Of a DNA stretch of 64,000 nt, positions 35,798 through 47,237 are shown one piece after another; position 1 is the stretch's first letter, and every line of letters begins with the position of its first letter. The position numbers and the translations under genes were made by a program. The notes beneath the pieces are model-generated. The model had not been told where the DNA came from. It saw nothing but the letters and a program-made list of their open reading frames with translations, and made no database searches. The stretch spans positions 5,064,501-5,128,500 of the forward strand of contig JAQQWL010000006.1 of assembly GCA_038363925.1 (NCBI GenBank), written 5' to 3'. The stretch comes from Apiospora phragmitis. Taxonomy: Eukaryota; Ascomycota; Sordariomycetes; Amphisphaeriales; Apiosporaceae.

Positions 35798-37102
35798 ATG
35801 AGGAGGTCACCTCTCCCAATTCATCTCCTGGCGTCCACCCCCTTCAAACTAGCAGCGTTAGCCATCCGTCCCCAACGGACCTTTCTCCATTTTAGTTGTC
35901 GATCGTATGTCGTTCCCACGCGAGCGCCGCAGCAAGTCGCCGCCCGTAGTAGTAGCAGCGACCAAGTCGAAAACGATGATGATAAGGATGTGGTAATTTC
36001 CTCCTCCGCCACGTCATCGCCGTCACCGTCGCCCTCGTCAGGGTCATCCACGGCACGCCTCCCCTTCCGCTTCGAGACCGGCTTCGCCCTGTTCGCGAAA
36101 CGACCGCCGCGCCCCTTCCCGCCGCCGTTCTATAGCCCGCCGGCGGGCTCCTTTAGCGACCCCCTCAGCACGCACCACCAGAGCCGCGACAAGCGCGTCT
36201 TCGTGGGCGGCGAGCTGATCCGCGGCTGGACCAACGGCGACGACGCCGTTTACGAGAGCGACCACTTCCTCTGCGCCAACGACGGCGTGGGCGCCTGGTC
36301 GCGGCGCCCGCGGGGCCACGCGGGGCTCTGGTCCCGGCTGATCCTGCACTTCTGGGTGTCGGCGATGGAGGAGGACATCGCCAAGTCGCGGCGCGCCGGG
36401 GCGCCGTATACGCCGAGCCCGGTCGCGTACCTCCAGGCGGCCTACGAGCGGACCCTGGAGGCTACGAGCGGACCCGCCGAATGCCTGGGGACTACGACGG
36501 CGTGCGGCGCGCAACTGCATTACAAGAACGGTGGCGAGCCGAAGCCCCTATTGTACGTGACGAATCTAGGTGACTCGCAGGTCATGGTCGTGCGCCCCAG
36601 CCAACGCGAATTGGTCTACAAAACTACGGAACAGTGGCATTGGTTCGACTGCCCCCGCCAACTGGGCACTAACAGCCCGGATACTCCGGAAAACAACGCC
36701 GTCATGGAGACAATCGAGCTGAAAGAAGGAGACGTCGTGCTGGCCATGTCAGATGGTGTCATTGACAACCTGTGGTCCCACGAGATCGTCGAGAACGTGT
36801 CGTCCAGCGTGGAGCGCTGGGAGAGCGGGCAAGGTGGCCAAGCCGGCGGCGATAGAAAACATGGAGCCAATGGGGGAATGGACTTCGTCGCCGAGGAGCT
36901 TATGAAGGCTGCGAAGGTCATTGCACTTGACCCCTTTGCGGAGAGCCCCTTCATGGAACATGCCATTGACGAAGGCCTGGCAAGTGAAGGAGGTAAGATA
37001 ACCCCGTCAGGTGGGAGAAGCCAGGGCTTGATGCTAATTGCGATAGGGAAACTTGACGATATCAGCGTGGTTGCTGGACTTTGCCAGCGTAATACTGAAT
37101 GA
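35798..37102 (+). CDS. Mitochondrial PP2C-type protein phosphatase (Ptc7/Azr1-like)
   Basis: A metal-dependent Ser/Thr phosphatase; yeast Ptc7 dephosphorylates mitochondrial proteins including those for coenzyme Q synthesis. Two exons (35798-36992, 37047-37102) give 416 residues. The start is the first ATG of the frame, 35798. The N-terminus is basic and hydrophobic with no acidic residue for over 40 residues (MRRSPLPIHLL...RPQRTFLHF), fitting a mitochondrial presequence. PP2C motifs follow in order: CANDGVGAWS, GTTTACGAQL, VTNLGDSQVMV, LAMSDGVIDNLW and KLDDISVVAG, which supply the metal-binding Asp residues. The intron (36993-37046; GTAAGA donor, GCTAAT branch, GATAG acceptor) is 54 nt with no in-frame stop, so an unspliced message codes for 18 more residues within EGG/KLDD. 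Confidence 0.88.
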   Translation: MRRSPLPIHLLASTPFKLAALAIRPQRTFLHFSCRSYVVPTRAPQQVAARSSSSDQVENDDDKDVVISSSATSSPSPSPSSGSSTARLPFRFETGFALFAKRPPRPFPPPFYSPPAGSFSDPLSTHHQSRDKRVFVGGELIRGWTNGDDAVYESDHFLCANDGVGAWSRRPRGHAGLWSRLILHFWVSAMEEDIAKSRRAGAPYTPSPVAYLQAAYERTLEATSGPAECLGTTTACGAQLHYKNGGEPKPLLYVTNLGDSQVMVVRPSQRELVYKTTEQWHWFDCPRQLGTNSPDTPENNAVMETIELKEGDVVLAMSDGVIDNLWSHEIVENVSSSVERWESGQGGQAGGDRKHGANGGMDFVAEELMKAAKVIALDPFAESPFMEHAIDEGLASEGGKITPSGGRSQGLMLIAIGKLDDISVVAGLCQRNTE

Positions 37103-37661
37103 GGACCCGAAAGATTTTACGAGGTCCGCATCGTTGTGATGCTACATAATGGGTGGAAATAGCCCAACAACTTTTATCCTTACGGGTTACCATGGATTTT
37201 AACCATGGCATCGTGACGGCGGTTGACTAGTACATTTTCAAGGCGACATTGCGGCAAGCGAGTCATTTCAGGTTTTCAAGATTGGTATATCGTTAGATTT
37301 CAACATCATGGAAGACAGGCAGTCAGTCCATGGCGTTAACCGGCGTTACGGCTATGAATGAGTTCAAGTTCAAGGTGGTAGTGTCGGAATTGGTTCCGTA
37401 TGGTGTCCAAGACAATTAGCTAAGGTAGCCTGCAGGGGCGGCAGGGTGGGGGGTAAATTTGTTTAGTGGGACCATGCCTCTTATCTAATCGAAGCTCCAG
37501 TCAAATTTCCAAATGGAACTTTTTCGACAACATCTTGAGTATCTGTGACGGCAGCCGTGCTCAATAGACCCGACAACTTCGTTCAGCAGCTTCACGCGCG
37601 ACCCAAATCCCAACAAATCACTGCCGATCCGGCCCATCTTGAGGTTCAGAGATTGCCTAAG
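37103..37661. other. Intergenic region upstream of UTP23
   Basis: Short 3' flank of the phosphatase gene followed by the UTP23 promoter. No other feature is recognised. Confidence 0.5.
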
Positions 37662-38603
37662 ATGCCTCGCGCCAAGAGAGCGAAGCAGTACCGCAAGGTC
37701 ATGTCACAATACTGCATGAACTTTGGCTTCAGAACACCATACCAAGTCCTCGTGGACTCTTCAATTCGTAAGTGGCTTTGAAGTCGCGGACTATTTCTGA
37801 TGGAGTACTGATTTCAAGCAGTGGCGGATGCATGCCGATTCAAAATGGACTTCGTCAAAGGTCTCCAGCAAAATCTTCAAGCCAAGGACATCAAGCCGCT
37901 CGTTACCACATGTACGATGAGGAAGTTGTATGGGAGCAAAGGAGAGCCGTGCGTGGAGGATGCAATCACCCTGGGAAAGACATTCGAAAGACGCAGATGC
38001 GGCCACACTCCGGAAACGCACCCCGAACCGTTACCCGAACTCGAGTGTCTATCGAGCTGTATCGATCCGAAGGGCTCCGGCAAAAATAGCTTCCACTACT
38101 GCCTAGGAACCAACGACATCAACATCCGCAGCTACTTCCGCGGCGTCCAAGGCGTGCCGCTGCTTTACATTTCGCGGAGTGTTCTCATTCTGGAGCCCAT
38201 GGCACCAGGCTCAGTCGCCCAACGATCGCGTGATGAGCGAGCCAAGCTTCGTGCTGAGATTCTTCGACCTGGCGGCAAGAGAAAGAGGGATGAAGACGAC
38301 GAAGACGACTCCCGAAGCGGCGCCCAAGGCGAACGGGTTGGGGGGAAGTTGGTCAAGAAGGCAAAGGGCCCCAACCCGCTGTCTGTGAAAAAGCCAAAGA
38401 AAAAGCCTGCTACCGATGGCCTTTCTTCTAAACCCAAGACCACCCCGACAACTGCGGAGGGTGCAGAGGCTTCAACATCGGTAGAAGGACCTAAGCGGAA
38501 GCGCAAGAGGAAGAACAAGTCCGCGGCTGGTCCCAAGGATGAAGCTGCAGGCGCCGCCGAGGCTGGAGAACCTCATGGTGCCGAGGAGGCTGTCGAGGCA
38601 TAG
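37662..38603 (+). CDS. UTP23: rRNA-processing protein Utp23
   Basis: Utp23 is an essential small-subunit processome factor, needed for release of snR30 and early 18S rRNA processing in the nucleolus. Two exons (37662-37767, 37822-38603) give 295 residues. The N-terminus MPRAKRAKQYRKVM followed by FGFRTPYQVLVDSSI is the family signature. The intron falls between VDSSI and LADACRFKMDF, which restores the PIN-like domain. Cys and His residues in RRRCGHTPETH, ECLSSC and FHYCLGTND fit the family's zinc-binding region. Next come the strand IRSYFRGVQGVPLLYISRS and a long Lys/Arg-rich nucleolar-type tail (KRKRDEDDEDD, KKPKKKPATD, KRKRKRKNK). The Asp cluster of active PIN nucleases is not complete, in line with Utp23 being described as catalytically inactive. 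Confidence 0.92.
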
Positions 38604-39650
38604 GGGTATGTAAATAGCACACAAGGTGACCGACATTGGCGGGCTGCACGATCCGCGACCATTTCTATAGGCATTGCTAGGCGTTCGTGGTTATGAAAAG
38701 GGGGGCTAGCACCATTCAAGAAGGATGGTTACTTCCGACTGATTTAGAGAGCAATTGATACCATCTATAAGCTCCTGTATGATGCCGAATACCCTGCATA
38801 TCTTCCGATGCCAAGCGCCGATCACTGCCTACATTGGTATACCGGAGTTGCGTAGTAGTAAAGTTCCTCAAGGCCACGCACTAACCTGAGTACATGTAGC
38901 CAGCCATGGCTTTTTCTTTCCCCGAATTGTAGAAGTCGGATTCGAAGTAGGCGAAATCAGTTCCAGGTCGATATGATATTCGTCTTACATCGAACTGTTG
39001 TCTCGAGTCGATCCAGCTTGAGATGTAGCACACATCGGATGCGCAGGTGGTTAATGCGGCCCCCCCTAGGACCCTCCTTTAGTGGATTAGCTCTCCTGCG
39101 GCCCTGCCTGACACTGGTGATTTGACCCCCCCAAACTCCAAACTCCATCCTTTGAGACCTCAGAATTCAGGAACAGCACCAAACCACCGCTTCGACCCAA
39201 CGTAAAATGGAGATTGCCGGCCGTCTTTGAAAGGCAGGCACGTGGGAGAATCGCAAATGATTGCCTTCTTTATATGGGAAAGCTGTCGATGGGATAGAAT
39301 GGAATGAAACGTTTCACCCTGGATATTGCTAGTTGCATACAGACGTAGGCAGCTAAACTGGAGTTCCCATTATTTATTTAATTGCATCAACAACCTCCTA
39401 GGTCGGGCGATTCTGCGCCGCTGCGTGCCGGGACCCTTGGGATGCTACACTAATACATACTTCCTACAATTGATTGCGCCAACCTACCCACCACTAACAC
39501 CACCCACCCACCTCCTCCTGTCTGCACTGCATGCGAGTCTTGTCTTGTCGATTTGATTTGCATGTCGAACTTCCAACATAAAACCCCCACGGCAGAGTGC
39601 ATCAACTTTCTGGAGCCAAGCAATTCCCCCGACCCCCCATAAGCCATAGT
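38604..39650. other. Intergenic region
   Basis: This covers the UTP23 3' flank and the promoter of the DUF726 gene. C-rich ACCCACCA-like runs lie at 39483-39515, close to the start at 39651. No gene is seen. Confidence 0.5.
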
Positions 39651-42600
39651 ATGCCCGACACTGAGGAATCCGACGCCGTCGAACCCAACAACCCTGTCAA
39701 AAACGCAAAAGAAATCAGCCCCGTAGACTCGAATTCACATGCGAAGCAAGACAAACCAATGGCGGCGGTAGCACCAGTTCAAGAATTCGACGACTTCGGA
39801 TTGCCCATAAAAAATATGTCAGCCCCCCACCCGAACCAGAACCTGCCGATCCGGGGCGCAACAACGATGTAGCCAAAGATCAGAAGATTCCGGACAAGCA
39901 GTCCACCAAAAGCTCCTCTGAGCAGGGGCCGGACGAGGAGCCCAAGCCCAAGACCAAGCCCGAAGACTTGACCGTCCCAACCAAGTCGGAAAAGGAGGGA
40001 AAATCATCGGCCGGGAACAGCGATGATGACGACTATCAGGATGCCCCTACGACTCCAACCCCGCGAACGCCAACCCCGAGCCTGCAGAGAACGACGGTTC
40101 CAAGACACCGGTGCCGACTGCGACTGCGACTTTTGCGCCCATGGCTGCCCCGGCCCAGAGCAACAACAAGCCCAAGGAAGAGTCGGAGTCCACAGAGCCG
40201 CCAGCATCCGCACGGCAGCGATCGGACACGGCTACATCCATAGCTGGCCCCTCGATCAAGGAAATAGAAGCTGCGAAGAAGAAGTCTGACGAAACAGGCA
40301 AGGGCCCCGTTGTCGATCACAGCCGCGACAACAGTACAGCAAGCTCGGCGCACATAATGTCCGAGTTCTCCCATCAACAATTGACTGCGCCCCACAAGGA
40401 AGAGGAAGAGGATCGTGATGAGGGTTGGCAGACGATGCCGGCTTATGCGCCGTACGACATCTACGATGACGACGACAGACTGGTAGCCAAAGAACACAAC
40501 GAAGAAGACGATGAGAAGTACGTCTATGCTGGGCTGGGCGGTGCCGGCAAGGGGTACACCCGTGTGCTCGTCGACGACGACGCAGATTCCGAGACAAGCA
40601 TGGACGGTAACACGAAGTACCTATTCAAGGAAGTCAGTGGCACTAGTGCCATCGACCTGGACGAACAGAGAGACGCGGTCTCGCAGCTACAGGCAACGAA
40701 GGATTTGCTCACCGAGGGCCAACGAATCGCATACGTGGGTGCGACACGACTGGAGCTATCCGAGATGCTAAAGGAGGCAGAAAAGATGGAAAAGACCAAG
40801 AAAACGAAGAAGGACATCACAATGGCAGCCGAGGCCATGAAGATGTGGTCTCAGAAGATCATGGTTCGACTCTACGCGCATATGGAGATTAGCCCGGCCG
40901 AACAGGTCATGATCGAACAATTAGCAGAGCATGGTGTTATGCCCCAGGATCTCACCCCCGTGCTCATGCATAATGCGAGAGTGAAGAATTTTATGGCGGA
41001 TTCCGAACCCGGATCGGCGGCGGCAAGTATTGCGAGTCCGCGGTCTTCTGTCATCCCAAAGTTCGGCGAGGAGAAAGCAGCGGAAGCGCCTCCGCCCTAC
41101 GAAGTGCATGATGGAGAGGAAATGCCCGATGTCAAGACTCCGTCGCAGCTGCCCGGCACCGCCAAGCTTGATATCGATCTCCGCTGGACCGTGCTCTGCG
41201 ATCTCTTTCTGGTGCTGATTGCAGACTCGATATATGATGCCAGGTCGAGAGTTCTGCTAGAGCGCGTAGGCAAGGATATCGACATCCCCTGGATAGATAT
41301 TTGCCGCTTTGAGAAACGTGTAACGGATGCGCTGGAGATGCAACAACAAGCCGAGTCCGAGAACTGGAACGAGGATGAGCACCTGGAGAACAGAAGGAAA
41401 TTGGCCCTCAAGCGCAAGTACGTCATGATGGGTCTCGCGACCGTAGGTGGTGGTCTCGTCATTGGCCTGTCCGCTGGTCTCCTTGCACCCCTTATTGGTG
41501 CTGGTCTTGCAGCAGGCTTTACCACAATCGGCGTGGGTGGAACAAGCTCATTCTTGGCCGGCGCCGGCGGTGCTGCCATTATCACTTCATCCGCTGCTGC
41601 GTCTGGTAGTGTCATCGGCGGCAGAGCTGCGAATAAGCGAATGGGTGCCGTGAGGACGTTTGAGTACCGTCCTCTGCACAACAACAAGCGAGTGAACCTC
41701 ATTATCACGATTTCCGGTTGGATGACGAGCACAAGCGATGATGTTCGATTGCCTTTTAGTACGGTCGACCCAATCATGGGTGACATCTACTCAATTCTTT
41801 GGGAGCCTGAAATGCTAACTAGCATGGGTGACACCATTAATATTCTGGCTACAGAGGCAAGTTATCGAGTTCATGTACCGACACCTCACTGCTAACATAC
41901 CACGCCAGGCTCTCACTCAAGGTCTCCAGCAAGTATTGGGAAGCACCATCCTGATCAGTCTGATGGCTGCTCTGCAGCTGCCGGTGGTGCTTACCAAGCT
42001 GGCATACCTGATCGACAATCCATGGGCGGTCTCGCTCGATCGTGCCTGGTCTGCAGGTCTGATTCTAGCTGATTCGCTGATCGACCGCAACTTGGGAACC
42101 AGACCTATCACACTTGTGGGCTACTCCCTCGGCTCCCGAGTCATCTTCTCTTGTCTCTTGGAGCTGGCCAGAAAGGGCGCATATGGCCTGGTCCAGAACG
42201 TGTACCTTTTCGGATCACCCCTGATCACGAAGCAGGACGAATGGCTAAAGTGCCGTACCGTCGTCGCGGGCAGGTTCTTAAACGGATACAACCGTAACGA
42301 TTGGATCCTGGGTTATCTCTTCCGTCTCACCAACGGTGGCATTCGTAGAGTGACCGGCCTCGCACCGGTTGAGGGGATCCCTGACGTCGAAAACATGGAT
42401 TGCTCCGAGTTCGTGGTCGGTCACATGGACTACCGACAAGCCATGCCGAGGCTGTTGCGCGAAGCCGGATGGCTCGTCGAGAGCGACGAGTTCACGGAAA
42501 TTGAGGACCCCGACCCGGATCAGCACCGGGAACAGCAGCGGGAGCTGATCGAAGAGATCGAAGAGGCCCGCAAGGAGCTCGACAAGGAGGGTAACGGGAA

Positions 42601-43251
42601 GAAGGGCGCGTTCGGTGGCTTCTTTTCCCGCAAGAAGAAGCCCAAGCAGGACTGGGAGGTCTACGAGGACGCCCACAAAGGGCAGAAAGGGGCCACCGAA
42701 AGCAACTCGCGGACCGAGGACAAGTTCGGCAACAACCACGGCGTCCTCTTCGATGTCGACGCGATGCGCGCCGAGCTCTCGAGAGACACGGACACGCCGA
42801 CGAGATCGAGCCCAAGGAGCTGAAGTCGACGCTGCCGCCCATGAAGCTCGACGTCTCGTCTCCCGAGAGCAACCCGCGGAGCAGCCTCCGCGAGACGAAG
42901 AGCGAGGACGCGACGAGGACTCTGCGCACGGCATCCTCGCCCGGGCTGAGGGTCTCCTCGGAGCGGACGCCCACCTTGTCTAGCGGTTTCGGTTATACCA
43001 GCCCCCTCCCGTCCGCCGCGTATTTCGAACCTGAGGCTTCCCCCGTCCACATGAGCTTCGACACCTCCTTCCATGAGGATCCGCTGGAGGAGTCGTCGCC
43101 GCCGCCGCCGCCAGCCAAGGACTCGCCCTTCTCGTCTCGGCCCGAGATGAGGACGAGCCAGACGGTGCCTAACATTGCGGTTCATGATCCATGGGCGGAC
43201 AGCGATGATGACTTCGGCAAGGAGAAGGAAATCTCCATGACCTTTGCATAG
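39651..43251 (+). CDS. DUF726 alpha/beta-hydrolase (Mil1/TMCO4-like), GC-AG intron, three frameshifts
   Basis: Two exons (39651-41856, 41909-43251) give about 1183 residues after correction. The intron is GC-AG: donor GCAAGT, branch CTGCTAAC, acceptor GCCAG. Domain order: an acidic, disordered N-terminal third; a helical region; a Gly/Ala-rich hydrophobic hairpin (about residues 590-665, GLATVGGGLVIGLSAGLLAP) that probably inserts into membrane; then an alpha/beta-hydrolase with the nucleophile elbow GYSLGS (about residue 805) and the strand VYLFGSPL. Yeast Mil1 (YFL034W) and human TMCO4 share this design; Mil1 interacts with the AP-1 adaptor, and a lipase activity is presumed. The frame breaks in the A6 run 39809-39814, near the C4 run 40059-40062, and between 42785 and 42813. 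One base is missing each time, and the length then becomes a multiple of three. Confidence 0.85.
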
Positions 43252-43596
43252 ATAGCCTCATCGTCCCTCATTTTTGAAATCTGCCCTCGGATGGGACTCA
43301 GGGTGCATCTTCATGGGCGACGCTTGGGTTTGGGTAGTTGCTGGGATGGATTGTTCGTCACACTTCTTACCGAGTGGTGATCATCAGACAGACAGACACG
43401 CATAGCATTTCGGCGTTTTACACATGGGCATGGAGTTCTTCCCTTTTTGTTGAACACAACATAGTTACGGGTCATGAGGTCAGATATGGAAGGAGCATGC
43501 TGCAGTACTCGCTTGTCTGGCCAGTTATTACGTTAGTTACGAGAGAAAGGCACGGTGGAGTAGGTGGGTATTCCAAGGAAAGAAAGAAGGGAGAAT

Positions 43597-43630
43597 GAGT
43601 GAGTGAGTGAGTGAGTGAGTGAGTGAGTTG
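43597..43630. repeat. GAGT/GTGA tetranucleotide microsatellite
   Basis: About eight tandem copies of GTGA, followed by a short AGTC repeat (about 43630-43645). It lies in the 3' flank of the DUF726 gene. Confidence 0.9.
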
Positions 43631-44787
43631 AGTCAGTCAGTCAGTGGCTGATCCAAAGAGACTGTGGCTACATGACTAACTGACTGAGTGGTGGATGTGG
43701 GAAGTGTGGAAGATGAAGTATGTGAGCTTGCCGAGAAATAATCGGGATTGTAGATATGATGCTGGATCGGTCGATCCACTGGTTGGAATAATGATACTAC
43801 ATACCTATTTATGTATCTGTGACTTGCAAGAAAGAATAATAGCGACTTACATAACCACTACTTACCTACCTCTACTAAGTGATAGGTCACTGGTCGACAT
43901 AAGAAGGCAAACTAGGTACTTCTACTTTGTGTAATTAGACTGCCGATTCGCGGTGCTCTCTTTTCTGCGGCCGGCGGCGGTTCGACCTGCGTGCGGCGCT
44001 TGGCCGCACCTCCGGATGGCCGTTCCTTGCATTCATTCTCTACACCCTTACCTATACTAGGCCACGCCGTTAGGTCTGGAAAGCCCTCCACGGGCGCTAT
44101 CTCAACGAACCGGCACGCTGGCCGGCCAGTCTGGGATGGGTAGGCTGGGTTTGCCGGTTTGTTTCATCGACCACACAGGCCAGAAAAAACTGTTGGACTC
44201 TTTGTTTCGTTTGAAACCTGGGGTAGATAGGGCAGACCAGCATACGTGCTAAAATCCCACTCACCAATTATGTACATGCGATGCTGCTTGGTGCGGCGCG
44301 TAAGGCTGGGGGTGCCACTGCAAGTCCGCGCGGCATCAATGCCATTCATTTGTCTACCATACTCACGGATAGCGCTGGAGAGCGGTGAGCTGCCAAAGAA
44401 GGAATACATACATACATATGGCATAGACCCCCGAGGGCAAAGTAGGCGATGACGTCCCAGCACGCAAGGGAGAGACAGCAGCATCTTTGCTATGCCGCCA
44501 CAAAGGCACAAATAAAATATTCTACGGTGGATGTCGGCGGTCGGGCCATTAAAGAACGGGGCCGGTAGCATCGAGGCACTGGTATTGTCTTCTGACAAGC
44601 CGAGGGGGAGGGAAGAGTAATATACCAATCTCCTTTAATAATAGCAACAGCACATGATCACCATGGAGAGAGAATATATATCCGGAAAAAGAACCGCGTC
44701 AGCAGCATCTCACGGAGATAGAAATGTGCAGTCCGACCCCAGGCAGCAGGAGAGCACCCGCTGCGACGATGTGGCTGTTGTTGTTGC

Positions 44788-44808
44788 TTTTTTTTTTTTT
44801 TTTTTTTT
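44788..44808. repeat. T21 homopolymer
   Basis: Twenty-one consecutive T on the plus strand in an intergenic region, preceded by GTTGTTGTTG. It could be a nucleosome-excluding poly(dA:dT) tract; the exact length is likely uncertain in any assembly. Confidence 0.9.
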
Positions 44809-46720
44809 ACCTTACGAAGCATCAACCAATCACAAGGGTATGTATTGGTTATTGACGATGCCTGGGGGCCCAAATATGTGAGATCTGCGGAAGATCTTGT
44901 TCTCTCGGCGGGACTGGTAGGCTTTCCATCGGGCCGTTTTTGGGGGGTTGGTTTCAAGCACATCGATATTCTTCTTTTGCGCAATCACGGCACATACCAA
45001 AAAGCAAACCTCCAAACATAGCCTTGGTAAGTACATGTACATAGGAATTGGCAGGCCATTTACGTATACACTTACTCAGTGAAAAGCAAGTAGCCCTCAA
45101 TGAATTACTTGACTTGGGTCAATGTGCGGTCGAGTCGGTAACAAGCCTTCTTTTGCCAATAAATGGAAAAAAAGTGATATAGCGACTAGGTATGTAAGAT
45201 ATAGCTCGGCGGTGTTCTCCAAGCCGTGAGGTGAAGTTCCTGTTTCTAAAATTGGAAAATGGCACTTGTCGTTCGGCTGCGGGCAATGGAGGGGTAAGAA
45301 AAAGAATGGGGGGCGCCAGAAATGGAAACCTGGGCCCACTGGGCTATCAAACGAGAGGAGGACCCCCAACACCAACGCCCGGATGGACCCCGTCTTAGGT
45401 GAGATGCTTGGGCTGTTTATCAGTCCAGTAGGTTACAGTGAAAAGGAGCAAACTCGGCGTTGAGACAGGAAACTGCAGGTTGATGGTTCGGGGCGATGAG
45501 TATGCTGTGTGATCTCCAGAAGGCTGCCCGCCTACAAAATCTTCTTCATCGTTTTTATCTGGCTTCTCATCCCCATTTTATGTATGAGAGAGAGAGAAAA
45601 AAAAGAGGAGCCGGGTGGCAGGGCTGCTGCGACTTAAAGTAGCGGCTCAGCCGTATGCACTAACGAAGCAGGCAAGGGTGTGGCTCTGAGTAAGTGGTGG
45701 CAGTCGATATGCAAGGCTCGGGTCGCTTCATGACCCCGAGCATTACCACCCTGCCACTACACACAGGACATGTGCGATGACACAAACTCAATGGCACACA
45801 TTGTCGACAATATTTCAAGACATCTTGTGCATAACTCGATTTCGCGCACTTTTCGGGCTTTATTGAGGACCGAGTTGTCAGTATAACTTGAATGTCAGCT
45901 GTCATTTCGGGCAGTTCTCCTACCGGACTAGGTCTTACTGTATAAAGTCTTTTCTTACTTTTTCCATAAGAGAGAATCCCGACTAGCTGTCAACCCGCCT
46001 ATCCACTTCCAAGGGTCGAGTGGGGTTCACTCCCAAGAAGCAAAAAGGTCCAACTGCAAGGGATAGGGATGGAGGAAAAAGATATGGGGCCCGTGTGTAA
46101 GTGAGTAAGTCTGTATAATCCTACGTCGTCGTCCCAAGTCGGTCAGTCACTCGACATAATCCCAGGAAAAGGAAGGGTTCAAAGAATTATGAAAAGGTGA
46201 ATGAATACAAGAGTGGCTTGCATGAACGCGTGATACCAAGACAAACGAGTCTCTCGATATTGACGCCGGGTCTCAGCGGGTGGTGGGCATGGCATGCAGC
46301 GTGTGACAGAAGGACTGCGGCATACGACCAGACCGGAGTGGACAGAAGGGGAGGCGCAGCAAGCAGCATGCGGTTGGTTTTTGGGTGACACCAGAACACA
46401 AGAAGAGACTCATCATCAGAGAGTTGGACAAGCAATCGACCAATCAATCCCAGCCAATTCCCGGTTTGCTCTGCACTCCCCCCATCCCAGACAGGCACCG
46501 CACCCAATCGTCACTCACCCACATATACGCTCCCTTGCAGTTTGACTAAGTATGTACTTTCCGAAGTGCTTCTTATTATTGATTGATTGGGAGCAGAAAC
46601 GACTGCGGCACTTCCTTGACTTGGCGCCTTTCCACAATCATGGTAACCTACATACCTTACTGCTGCTTGCTAATTCCTTAGTTAGTATACGGCTGAGGGA
46701 CTGTGAATGCTGACACCACA

Positions 46721-46721
<1 letters not shown>

Positions 46722-46750
<29 letters not shown>
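46722..46750. repeat. CA dinucleotide microsatellite
   Basis: About fourteen uninterrupted CA units, followed by degenerate ATACACATACA. Intergenic. Confidence 0.92.
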
Positions 46751-46756
<6 letters not shown>

Positions 46757-47237
46757 ATACATTCACGCCCAAGGAAGGATTCGGCACTAGTGCAAGACGC
46801 CGTAGTTTGGGAATCCCCCTGCCTGCATCCCGCTGGTTCTTTTTTCGTTTCCCGATCCCTTCTCATCCCTCCATTACGTTTTGTCTGTTGCTTCTCTTTT
46901 CACACATTCCCGTCGACTGTTTCTGCTTCTCCTGCTCACTTGCTAGTTCGTTCGTGGTATTTTGCCAATTCTTCTTCGACGTCGTCTTGTTTGTTCGTCG
47001 CCGTGCGTTTTGCGAGCTGGTTCGTTGCTTGGCCTGCCATTTTTCGCTTACACGGCCATAATCGAAGAAAGATCTCGAGTGTGAGACTGCCGTTGGTGTG
47101 TCAGAATCGCATACCTTGAAGGCACTACGGGTGGCCATGAGTCTCGTGGCATAGGAAAGGGAACTCCATACGAACTTCTATCAGCCTGTCGTCGCCGACG
47201 AACAACGTTGCCAGGGGGGAATCATTACACGACGAAC

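Larger units (their letters stand above)
43252..47237. other. Large intergenic region with simple repeats
   Basis: No gene is supported over 4 kb. It contains a GAGT tetranucleotide repeat (about 43597-43630), a T21 run (44788-44808) and a CA dinucleotide repeat (46722-46750). The final 400 bp are C/T-rich and probably form the leader of the gene at 47238. Confidence 0.45.

Noticed and set aside
43597..46750. Microsatellites considered as transposon or telomere-like remains
   Set aside because: They are isolated simple repeats without inverted ends, target duplications or coding remnants nearby.
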